From an uncultured Clostridia bacterium (lineage in GTDB: Bacteria > Bacillota > Clostridia > Christensenellales > Borkfalkiaceae), in contig CAMORY010000056.1 in the NCBI GenBank assembly GCA_946624395.1, positions 1 through 6,364 of the forward strand: 6,364 nucleotides of DNA, written 5' to 3'. Under the pieces are notes generated by a model, which did no database searches, was not told the origin of the DNA, and saw only the letters and a program-made list of their open reading frames with translations. The position numbers were made by a program, and so were the translations under genes. Positions 1-6,335 of the stretch are shown here, in pieces (within the stretch, counting starts at the first letter, position 1; every line of letters begins with the position of its first letter).

Positions 1-250
1 CGGTGAACTTTTTAAGTTTTTCGTAATCGTAAAAAGCGGCGAAAATCATAGCGGCGACGCCTAAAAGTATCCCTATAACCTGTTTTTTGACGAAATAAAA
101 GGCGTCGCCGTAAGTCGCTTCCGCAGAATAGTTGCTTGCGGAATATATGAACACCGTTCCTATCACCGCAAGCAGCACCACGGCTATAAGCAGCGCGTAG
201 TCGCCGCCCCTTTTTACGGAAACGCTTTTTTTTGCGGCAAAAGGTTTCAA
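1..250 (-). CDS. ftsW: FtsW/SpoVE-type SEDS peptidoglycan polymerase, N-terminal part (cut by window edge)
   Basis: SEDS-family membrane glycosyltransferases polymerise lipid II together with a class B PBP. Only 83 codons are present, and the gene continues beyond base 1. The translation begins (M)KPFAAKKSVSVKRGGDY, a short basic cytoplasmic tail. Membrane segment 1 follows at about residues 18-36 and ends in the family-typical GTVFIYSAS. Next come YGDAFYFVKKQ (47-57), a second membrane segment (about 58-73) and DYEKLKKF (75-82). This order of motifs is characteristic of the FtsW/RodA/SpoVE N-terminus. The start is TTG at 250-248; no ATG or GTG lies nearby in frame, and a GGGGGAAG sequence precedes it. 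The start overlaps the murD stop (TTGA), so coupled translation is likely. The codons GCA AAA AAA AGC contain a run of eight A. Position after murD fits FtsW or SpoVE; the fragment cannot separate the vegetative from the sporulation role, and RodA is less likely in this context. Confidence 0.88.
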   Translation of the reverse strand, partial: MKPFAAKKSVSVKRGGDYALLIAVVLLAVIGTVFIYSASNYSAEATYGDAFYFVKKQVIGILLGVAAMIFAAFYDYEKLKKFT

Positions 251-1590
251 TATACTTCCCCCGCTATTTTATTAAACCTTTCGCCACGTTCTACGTAAGA
301 CGAAAACTCGTCGAAACTTGCGCAGGCGGGGCTTAAAAGAACCTGTTCGCCGCTATCCGCCATCATAGCCGCTATTTTTACCGCCACGTCGAACACCGAA
401 CATACGGTAATGTCGGTATACCCGACTTTATCCGCCGCGGCAAGCATATTACGGCGGGATTTACCCGTAATAACCGTGTGCTTCACCGACGAGTTTTTTA
501 TACACTCGAAAAGTTTGTCGTACGTTTCGCCCTTTTCGCTGCCGCCCAAAATAAGCACCGTGGGAATTTTCGCCGCGCGGATAGCCGTTATCGCGGACGC
601 GGTGTTGGTGGATTTGGAATCGTTTACGAATTTTACGCCGTTTTTCTCAAGCACGAGTTGGTTTCTGTACGGCACGCCGCGAAAACCCTTTATGCCCTGC
701 GCTATATCTTCGGCGCTTATACCTAAAAGCCTTGAAACGGCTATAGCGAACAGCGCGTTATACACGTTATGTTCGCCGGAGACCGGGATTTCGTCCGCCT
801 GCATTATCCTTTCGCCCTTAAAATACAGCGTGTCGCCCTGCATATACGCTCCGTCGACCTGTTCTATAGTCGAAACCCACACGACTTTTGCCTTTACGTC
901 GGTATAAAAACTTTTAACCGTTTCATCGTCGAAGTTAAGCACGCAGTACTCGCTTTCCCGTTGGTTTGCGAACACGCGTTTTTTTAAGAACACGTAGTTT
1001 TCCATACTGTAGTGCCGTTCCAAATGGTCGGGCGACAGGTTAAGCACGCAGGAAATATGCGGGCGGAACGCGCTTACGCTTTCCAACTGAAAACTCGACA
1101 CTTCGGTTATAAAAACCGAATTTTTATCGCCCCCGTCTATTTCCTGCGTTAAAGGCACGCCGATATTGCCGACGGCTTTTGACGGTATTCCCGCCTGATT
1201 TAAAATATCGTTTACCATAGATACGGTGGTGGTTTTACCGTTCGTGCCCGTTATCGCCACAAAGGTGGGCGAAAATTGTTCGTAGGCAAATTCCAACTCG
1301 CCCAAAATCCGTTTGCCCATAGACTTGGCTTTTACCGCCACGGGGTGATTTATCGGAACGCCGGGGCTTATAATCACCGCGTCTATATCGCCGAGCGCCG
1401 CGTCTATGCTATCCGCCGACGCTTCTTTTACGCCGAGTGAGATAAGTTCCGCTTTAGCGGCGGCGATTTTGTCGCTTGACATTTCTTCGTAAAAATAACA
1501 GACGGCGTTTTTATCGATAAGATATTTCGCCGCCTGATACCCGCTTTTAGATACGCCGAGAACCAAAAATTTCTGATTTTTTACGTACAT
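247..1590 (-). CDS. murD: UDP-N-acetylmuramoyl-L-alanine--D-glutamate ligase MurD
   Basis: This cytoplasmic ATP-dependent ligase adds D-glutamate to UDP-MurNAc-L-Ala, the second amino-acid step of the stem peptide. The 447 residues match the usual length of about 450. The N-terminal Rossmann-like UDP-binding domain begins with VLGVSKSGYQAA (10-21) and includes VIISPGVP (72-79). The central ATPase domain has the P-loop GTNGKTTT (115-122), TEVSSFQLE (162-170), LNLSPDHLERH (183-193) and YVFLKKRVF (199-207), where a lysine is carbamylated in this family. The C-terminal domain has NDSKSTN (323-329), LGGSEKG (348-354) and the MurD hallmark SPACASFDEF (420-429). One conserved motif, usually PHR, reads PYR (307-309). 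The ATG start has a strong GAGGTG Shine-Dalgarno at 1600-1595, which overlaps the mraY stop TGA at 1601-1599. The stop TGA overlaps the ftsW start. Assignment as MurD rather than another Mur ligase is secure. Confidence 0.97.
   Translation of the reverse strand: MYVKNQKFLVLGVSKSGYQAAKYLIDKNAVCYFYEEMSSDKIAAAKAELISLGVKEASADSIDAALGDIDAVIISPGVPINHPVAVKAKSMGKRILGELEFAYEQFSPTFVAITGTNGKTTTVSMVNDILNQAGIPSKAVGNIGVPLTQEIDGGDKNSVFITEVSSFQLESVSAFRPHISCVLNLSPDHLERHYSMENYVFLKKRVFANQRESEYCVLNFDDETVKSFYTDVKAKVVWVSTIEQVDGAYMQGDTLYFKGERIMQADEIPVSGEHNVYNALFAIAVSRLLGISAEDIAQGIKGFRGVPYRNQLVLEKNGVKFVNDSKSTNTASAITAIRAAKIPTVLILGGSEKGETYDKLFECIKNSSVKHTVITGKSRRNMLAAADKVGYTDITVCSVFDVAVKIAAMMADSGEQVLLSPACASFDEFSSYVERGERFNKIAGEVY
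255..262 (-). promoter_or_regulatory. Shine-Dalgarno sequence that decides the ftsW TTG start
   Basis: GGGGGAAG lies inside the last codons of murD, four bases before the TTG at 250-248. It is the only purine-rich ribosome-binding sequence near this junction, and no ATG or GTG competes in the same frame. This supports TTG as the real start codon of the ftsW-type gene. Confidence 0.6.
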
Positions 1591-1598
1591 ATTTCACC

Positions 1599-2579
1599 TC
1601 ATAAATAAAATATGACAGAGATGGTTCCCGTTATGATTGTAAATAAAGAATAATAAAAACTTATTTGCGTTTCTGTAAACCCTTTCATCTGCAAGTGGTG
1701 GTGAAAGGGCGCCATCAAAAACACCCGTTTTTTCGTGCGCTTAAAATGCGCCACCTGTATCATCACCGAAAGGCTTGACCACACGAACGCACCGCCCACT
1801 ATCGGCACGAACAAGGTGTTCCCCGAAAACACCGACGCCGCGCCCAAAACACCGCCGAGCGCAAGCGAGCCCGTGTCGCCCATAAACACCCGCGCTTTCG
1901 GCGAATTGAATATAAGAAAACCGAGTATCCCCCCCGCGAGCGTGAAAAGGAGCAAAAGCAGCCCGTCCGTCTCTTCGCGCCTTATATAAGAAAAATCGAA
2001 ACCGCTTTCAAGCCCGATAATCAACGCGATAGTCGCCGCGTACCAAAGTGAAACGCCGCCGCACAGCCCGTCCAGCCCGTCGGTTAAATTCACGCTGTTG
2101 GTTATCGCTATAAACACCGCCGCTACTAAAACCACGGCAAAAGCGCCGAGTTCCACCGTTTTTTTAACGAACGGGATATATACGGCGGTCAATCCGTTCA
2201 CGTAGGCAAACGCCCCGCCGAGAAGGGCAATAGCCGATTGAAACAGTATTTTCTGATAGGGTTTTAACCCTTCGTTATGCTTTAATTTTATCTTGATAAA
2301 GTCGTCTAAAAACCCGACGAGCATATAGAAAAGCCCTATCGCCGCCGAAAACGCGGCAATTCTCGCTTGTCCCCCGCCGAACACAAAGAACACGGCGGAG
2401 ACAGGAATAATAAAAAACAGTCCGCCCATAGTCGGCGTACCGCTTTTACCCTCGTGTTCTTTTACGTATTTTAAGATAGGTTGTCCCGCTTTTATCCGCT
2501 TTAACGCCGGCACGGCAACAAGTCCGCAAAAGAAGGTCGCAAAAATTGCGCAGAGAAAAGCGCATAAAAAAGTTTGCAT
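1599..2579 (-). CDS. mraY: Phospho-N-acetylmuramoyl-pentapeptide transferase MraY (lipid I synthase)
   Basis: This polytopic membrane enzyme transfers phospho-MurNAc-pentapeptide from UDP to undecaprenyl phosphate, giving lipid I, the first membrane-bound step of peptidoglycan synthesis. The 326 residues are a normal Bacillota length, and about ten hydrophobic segments alternate with loops. Family motifs appear in order: SGTPTMGG (46-53); GFLDDFIK (89-96) with the conserved Asp pair 92/93; TNSVNLTDGLDGL (160-172) with Asp167 and Asp170; NSPKARVFMGDTGSLALGG (225-243) with Asp235; and the cytoplasmic APFHHHLQMKG (290-300) with the MraY-specific triple His. All expected active-site residues are present. 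The ATG start overlaps the murE stop by one base (TGATG), with GGAG at 2589-2586 six bases upstream, so coupled translation with murE is likely. The TGA stop lies within the murD ribosome-binding sequence. The His motif makes WecA or TagO an unlikely alternative. Confidence 0.97.
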   Translation of the reverse strand: MQTFLCAFLCAIFATFFCGLVAVPALKRIKAGQPILKYVKEHEGKSGTPTMGGLFFIIPVSAVFFVFGGGQARIAAFSAAIGLFYMLVGFLDDFIKIKLKHNEGLKPYQKILFQSAIALLGGAFAYVNGLTAVYIPFVKKTVELGAFAVVLVAAVFIAITNSVNLTDGLDGLCGGVSLWYAATIALIIGLESGFDFSYIRREETDGLLLLLFTLAGGILGFLIFNSPKARVFMGDTGSLALGGVLGAASVFSGNTLFVPIVGGAFVWSSLSVMIQVAHFKRTKKRVFLMAPFHHHLQMKGFTETQISFYYSLFTIITGTISVIFYL

Positions 2580-4018
2580 CAGCGTCTCCGTAAATATTCG
2601 TTTACCGTATCTTTGTCTGAAAACGGGCGTTTTATACCGAAAACGTCCTGATATTTTTCGCTGCCCTTGCCCGCAATAAGAACTATATCGCCCTTTTCCG
2701 CCATATCGAGCGCGTATTTTATGCCTTCAGCGCGCTCCTGAACTATAACGTAATTTCCCGTTTCTTCTTTTATGCCGCATTCTATATCCCACAGAATATC
2801 CATAGGCTCTTCGTATCGGGGATTATCGGAAGTAAGCACGGTAAAATCGGCTTCTTTGCCGCTTATTCTGCCCATAACGGGGCGCTTTACTTTATCCCTG
2901 TTGCCACCGCAACCGAACACGCATATCAGCCGTTTGGCGTGCGGCTTTAACGAAGAAAGGCTTTTTTTAAGCCCGTCTGGCGTGTGCGCGTAATCCACGT
3001 ATACCGAAAAATCGCCGCCGTAAACGCACTCCAGCCTGCCGCTTACCCCTTTTAAGTTTTCTATGCCTTCCGCAACCTTGTCGGGGTTAACGCCGTAAAG
3101 TGCGCAGGCGGTTGCCGCCGCGAGCGCGTTATACACGTTGAACCTGCCCGTAAGGTTTAATTTCACGTCGTAAATGCAGTCGAAAAGATTTAACACGAAA
3201 TCCGTTTCGGAAAGTTTTTCTTCGATATTTACGGCGAACACGTCGGCGGGGGTTTCTATGCCGTAGGTCAGCGCCTTGCCTTTCACCGTTTCGGCAATCT
3301 TTCTGCCCGTCTTATCGTCGCTGTTCGATACCACGTACTTGCACGCGTTGTTTTTAAAAAACGACGTCTTCGCCCTACCGTAATTTTCCATATCCTTGAA
3401 AAAATCCAGATGGTCCTGCGTAAGGTTGGTGAAAACGCCTATCTCGAACTCCACCCCGTACACCTTTTTAAAGTACGCCGCGTGCGCGGAAACTTCCATA
3501 ACCACCGCTTCAACTCCGCTCTCATACATTTCCGCAAGGGTTTTATGTAATTCCACGGGGTCGGGCGTGGTAAGCGCGGATTCGCGGAACTTGTCGCCGT
3601 AAAACACGCCGAGAGTGCCGATAAGTCCGCATTTTACCCCCGCACTCATCAATACCGAAGCGATAAAATGCGTAGTGGTAGTTTTACCGTTCGTGCCGAC
3701 TACCCCTATCATTTTCATCTTTTTATCGGCATGCCCGTAAAACGCCGCCGCCACTTCGCACACGGCTTTCCGCGCGTCTTTTACCACTATCTGCGTTATC
3801 GGCGCGTCCAGCCGCCTTTCGACCACCGCCGCAACAGAGCCGTAGTTTACCACCTGTTTTATAAACTCGTGCCCGTCGTAGTTCCCACCGCTTATGCACA
3901 CGAACAACCCGCCTTTAGATACGGCGTTGCTATCAGACGACACGTCTTTTATATCTATATCCGTCGAACCGATAATTTCTTGGTAATGTATATCTTTTAT
4001 TATGTCTTTGAGTTTCAT
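2579..4018 (-). CDS. murE: UDP-MurNAc-L-Ala-D-Glu:meso-diaminopimelate ligase MurE
   Basis: This cytoplasmic ATP-dependent ligase adds the third residue of the stem peptide. The 479 residues are typical. The N-terminal UDP-binding domain includes SSDSNAVSKGGLFVCISG (27-44). The ATPase domain has the P-loop GTNGKTTTT (108-116), TTPDP (150-154), MEVSAHA (174-180), FTNLTQDHLDFF (196-207) and YGRAKTSFF (213-221), with Lys217 at the usual carbamylated position. The C-terminal domain has GRLE (327-330), DYAHTPDGL (342-350), FGCGGNRDKVKRP (368-380), SDNPRYEEP (397-405) and AGKGSEKYQ (449-457). DNPR (398-401) marks meso-DAP rather than L-Lys specificity. Two usually conserved positions differ: EVSSH reads EVSAH, and GKGHE reads GKGSE next to the DAP-binding Gly and Glu. 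The ATG start has GGGAG at 4030-4026, seven bases upstream, and lies 17 bases after the PBP stop. The stop overlaps mraY by one base. MurF is not encoded next to it. Confidence 0.96.
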   Translation of the reverse strand: MKLKDIIKDIHYQEIIGSTDIDIKDVSSDSNAVSKGGLFVCISGGNYDGHEFIKQVVNYGSVAAVVERRLDAPITQIVVKDARKAVCEVAAAFYGHADKKMKMIGVVGTNGKTTTTHFIASVLMSAGVKCGLIGTLGVFYGDKFRESALTTPDPVELHKTLAEMYESGVEAVVMEVSAHAAYFKKVYGVEFEIGVFTNLTQDHLDFFKDMENYGRAKTSFFKNNACKYVVSNSDDKTGRKIAETVKGKALTYGIETPADVFAVNIEEKLSETDFVLNLFDCIYDVKLNLTGRFNVYNALAAATACALYGVNPDKVAEGIENLKGVSGRLECVYGGDFSVYVDYAHTPDGLKKSLSSLKPHAKRLICVFGCGGNRDKVKRPVMGRISGKEADFTVLTSDNPRYEEPMDILWDIECGIKEETGNYVIVQERAEGIKYALDMAEKGDIVLIAGKGSEKYQDVFGIKRPFSDKDTVNEYLRRR

Positions 4019-4035
4019 AGTCTTTCTCCCTTCCG

Positions 4036-5772
4036 CTATACGGCGGGCTGCATATTTTTTAAGTCGATTATACCTTCGAACACCTGTTTTGCGTACGGTG
4101 CGGCGACGGTGCTGCCGTAATATTCGCCCTGCGGCTCGTCTATTATCACGAGCGCGAGATATTTGGGCGCGTTCGCAGGGAAATACCCTACGAAAGACGC
4201 CACGTATTTGCCCGCGGCGATTACTCCGTTTTCGTACTTTTGCGCAGTACCCGTCTTGCCCGCTACCCTATAGCCTTCTATGTACGCCTTTTTACCCGAA
4301 CCGTCGCGCACCACGCCTTCCAACATATCGGAAAGTATACTTGACGCCTTTTCGCTTATCACGCGGTTTTTCATTTTCGGCTCTGTCCTTTCGGCTATTA
4401 TCCCGCCGCTTGAGTATATCTCTTCGGCAAAATACGGCGCGTAGTACTTGCCGCCGTTGATTGCCGCCGCCGTCGCCGCGGCAAGTTGAAGTCCGCTGAC
4501 CGCTATCGTCTGCCCGAACGCTATTCGCGCAAGGTCAACGTTCTGCACCGCGGACACGGGCAGTATCATACCCTGCGCTTCGCCCGTAAAGTCCACGCCC
4601 GTCGTGCGCCCGTAGTTAAACAGTTCTATGTATTTATACATGGTTTCTTTGCCGAGCGACATTGCTATATCTACGAAAATGGGGTTGCAACTGTTGTTAA
4701 GCCCGCCCTGCAAGTTAAGGTTAGAATGTTTGCCGTTCGCGTGGTTGCTCCAGCACTTGACTTTCTGCCCGTCTATGTACCTATAGCGCGAAGAGTTAAA
4801 CACGTGCGTGGGCGAAAAGGCTTTTTCGTTGCCGTTAAGATATTCTTCTATATCCGCCGCCGCGGTGAGAATTTTAAAGGTCGAACCGGGTTCGTACACG
4901 TCGCTTAAAAGCCTGTTCCGCGACAGCGAGTAAAGCAGCGACGTATCCGAACGGGATATTTCGTTTAAGTTATACGACGGCTTTATCGCAAGCGCGCGGA
5001 TAGCGCCGCTATTCGGGTCTAACACCAGCATTTCCGCGGACTTGGCGTTATGAATAGTCATAGCCTCCGACATAGCCGCTTCGCACAGTTGCTGTATTTC
5101 GTAATCGATAGTCAGTTTTAAGTTTAATCCGCTCGTCGCGGGAATATAACTCGCCTTGCCGCCGTCTATCTCCACGCCGACTATATCCGTTTCGTAAAGG
5201 ATTTCGCCGTCAATGCCTTTTAAGTATTTATCGTAATAGAGTTCCAAGCCCGACTGTCCTTTACCGTCCGCCGAAGTAAAGCCCAACACCTGCGTTAAAA
5301 AATCGTTGTACGGGTACACCCTTGAATTATCGCGGGAATAATACACCCCGTCGAACCCGTACTTTAACAGCGCGTTTACCGCTTCTTTTTTTACTTGTTT
5401 TTTAACGGTGATTTCGCTTGAAACCGTTTCGGTCAGCCGCTTATACACGTAGTCGTAATTTAGAGAAAGGGTGCCGGAAAGCGCCGAGCATAGCGCGCCC
5501 ATATCCTTAACCGCTTTTTTCCGTACGAACACGGTATAAGTATCGTCGTTCGACGCAAGAACCACCCCGTTAGTGTCGGTGATTTCGCCGCGCGCGGCGA
5601 CGACGGGAATTTCTCTCGTCCACTGGTCGATTGCCTTTTCCTGTAAATCTTCGCCCCAGATAACCTGAACGTAAAACAGCCTGCCCAAAACGAAGCAAAA
5701 TAAAAAGGCTACCGCGATTGTTATCGCAAATAACCTCTTTCGTAAAACCGTGATTGAAAAATCTGTTTTTAT
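4036..5772 (-). CDS. Class B penicillin-binding protein (FtsI/PBP2B or SpoVD type transpeptidase)
   Basis: This membrane-anchored DD-transpeptidase crosslinks septal or cortex peptidoglycan and works with an FtsW/SpoVE partner. Numbered from the proposed ATA start (5772-5770; 578 residues), a basic stretch leads into a membrane anchor, about residues 14-28 (LFAITIAVAFLFCFV), followed by GRLFYVQVIWGE. The dimerisation-domain motif ARGEITDTNGVVLA spans 60-73. The transpeptidase domain carries all three active-site motifs: YEPGSTFK (293-300, nucleophile Ser297), NNSCN (SxN, Ser361) and AGKTGTAQ (504-511, KTG at 506-508). The protein ends soon after the catalytic domain, with no PASTA repeat. The first conventional in-frame start is TTG at 5688-5686, but it lies inside the anchor (product 550 residues) and lacks a ribosome-binding sequence. 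No ATG, GTG or TTG lies between it and the ftsL stop, so ATA was chosen. FtsL upstream favours a division role; murE downstream also fits SpoVD. I leave the symbol open. Confidence 0.93.
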   Translation of the reverse strand: MKTDFSITVLRKRLFAITIAVAFLFCFVLGRLFYVQVIWGEDLQEKAIDQWTREIPVVAARGEITDTNGVVLASNDDTYTVFVRKKAVKDMGALCSALSGTLSLNYDYVYKRLTETVSSEITVKKQVKKEAVNALLKYGFDGVYYSRDNSRVYPYNDFLTQVLGFTSADGKGQSGLELYYDKYLKGIDGEILYETDIVGVEIDGGKASYIPATSGLNLKLTIDYEIQQLCEAAMSEAMTIHNAKSAEMLVLDPNSGAIRALAIKPSYNLNEISRSDTSLLYSLSRNRLLSDVYEPGSTFKILTAAADIEEYLNGNEKAFSPTHVFNSSRYRYIDGQKVKCWSNHANGKHSNLNLQGGLNNSCNPIFVDIAMSLGKETMYKYIELFNYGRTTGVDFTGEAQGMILPVSAVQNVDLARIAFGQTIAVSGLQLAAATAAAINGGKYYAPYFAEEIYSSGGIIAERTEPKMKNRVISEKASSILSDMLEGVVRDGSGKKAYIEGYRVAGKTGTAQKYENGVIAAGKYVASFVGYFPANAPKYLALVIIDEPQGEYYGSTVAAPYAKQVFEGIIDLKNMQPAV

Positions 5773-5773
5773 T

Positions 5774-5836
5774 TTCGGACTCTCCCATATTTTAATCGGA
5801 ACGGAAACCGCAACCGCATTATAATATATGTCCGAA
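5774..5836 (-). promoter_or_regulatory. Inverted repeat spanning the ftsL-PBP gap, possible translational control element
   Basis: TTCGGAC (5836-5830) and GTCCGAA (5780-5774) are perfect reverse complements, seven base pairs with a 49-base loop. The 3' arm is part of the spacer between the PBP Shine-Dalgarno sequence and the proposed ATA start. In RNA the stem could hold the initiation region. A seven-base match in a region this size can easily arise by chance, so function is only inferred. Confidence 0.22.
5782..5786 (-). promoter_or_regulatory. Shine-Dalgarno sequence for the class B PBP
   Basis: GGGAG lies nine bases before the in-frame ATA codon at 5772-5770. It is the only strong ribosome-binding sequence between the ftsL stop and the PBP membrane anchor. 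Its position argues that translation starts near 5772 rather than at the TTG at 5688 or the out-of-frame ATG at 5788-5786, which the sequence itself overlaps. Confidence 0.5.
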
Positions 5837-5844
5837 TTTACCGT

Positions 5845-6330
5845 TTAATTACCGTAAACCATATCGTATTCGTTTGTCGCAACTTCGATTATGCGCTCTT
5901 CAGAAGAAAGCCTTGCTATCTCCGCGTTCTGCGCGGTCAGTTCCGAAACGCGCGCGGAATATGTTGCGTCGAGCGCGGCAACGTCGCGGGCAAGCGCTTT
6001 TAACACGCCCGTGTTCAGGACTATAAGCGCTAAAATAACCGTTATAACGAGCGCGTACATAGCGACGATAAGTTTTCCCTTACCGTTCAACTTATACGAA
6101 CTTTTGCGTTCCGTCTTGCTTTTTTCCGCGTCGTTGAAAATCTGCGGGTCGCCGTCGATAAACTGCGTGGTTGTAGTCGTAGGTCTGATATCTTCGTCCG
6201 AATACGCCTTGATTTCTTCTTGGGGTGCGTCTTCTATAACGGCGGCGTTTTCCGCTTCCATTTCGGAATATCTGTCGTAATTTAAAAGCCTGTCGAGATT
6301 GCGTTGCATTCTCGCCTTTGCTTCGTCCAT
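5845..6330 (-). CDS. ftsL: FtsL-like bitopic cell division protein with long cytoplasmic N-terminus
   Basis: FtsL proteins are small single-pass membrane proteins that join DivIC/FtsB and DivIB/FtsQ and activate the FtsW-PBP synthase at the septum. Sequence conservation is low, so the call rests on architecture and position. A charged, mostly acidic cytoplasmic region (1-85) contains NLDRLLNYDRY (11-21) and DEDIRPTTTTTQF (45-57). One membrane segment spans about 88-107 (IVAMYALVITVILALIVLNT), followed by a helix with coiled-coil character (about 111-145, ending in LTAQNAEIARLSSEERI) and a short C-terminus typical of the family. At 161 residues it is longer than the roughly 120 of E. coli or B. 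subtilis FtsL; the excess is at the N-terminus. The ATG at 6330 was chosen because the probable rsmH stop lies five bases upstream. The ribosome-binding sequence (AGAGAG) is weak, and this frame stays open to the window edge, so an earlier start outside the window is possible. Another divisome coiled-coil protein such as DivIC is a less likely alternative. Confidence 0.78.
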   Translation of the reverse strand: MDEAKARMQRNLDRLLNYDRYSEMEAENAAVIEDAPQEEIKAYSDEDIRPTTTTTQFIDGDPQIFNDAEKSKTERKSSYKLNGKGKLIVAMYALVITVILALIVLNTGVLKALARDVAALDATYSARVSELTAQNAEIARLSSEERIIEVATNEYDMVYGN

Positions 6331-6335
6331 ACTCT

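Noticed and set aside
410..907. Plus-strand 165-codon reading frame opposite murD.
   Set aside because: It is a shadow of murD: its Ser/Pro/Thr-rich composition mirrors the codon bias of the sense gene, and no motif is visible.
2579..2581. Absence of murF between murE and mraY, first considered a deletion.
   Set aside because: Several Bacillota, including B. subtilis, have murE directly followed by mraY and keep murF elsewhere with ddl. The clean TGATG overlap shows an intact junction.
4019..4035. The 17-base PBP-murE gap, checked for a terminator or promoter.
   Set aside because: It contains only the murE ribosome-binding sequence. There is no hairpin with a T tract.
3668..4460. Long plus-strand reading frames of about 150 codons opposite murE and the PBP.
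   Set aside because: They are antisense shadows of clear genes, with Arg/Tyr/His-rich translations, no recognisable domain and no ribosome-binding sequence.
5570..5788. Minus-strand reading frame of 72 codons from ATG 5788, overlapping the PBP start.
   Set aside because: It lies one base out of frame with the PBP anchor and has no ribosome-binding sequence. Its translation (MGESENKNRFFNHG...) is Arg-rich and low in complexity, like a shadow frame. Only its first codons could matter, if an indel is present.
5818..5823. TATAAT on the minus strand in the ftsL-PBP gap, resembling a perfect sigma-70 -10 box.
   Set aside because: No TTGACA-like -35 lies 16-18 bases upstream and there is no extended -10 TG. 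In this A/T-rich gap the match may be chance, so I do not call a promoter.
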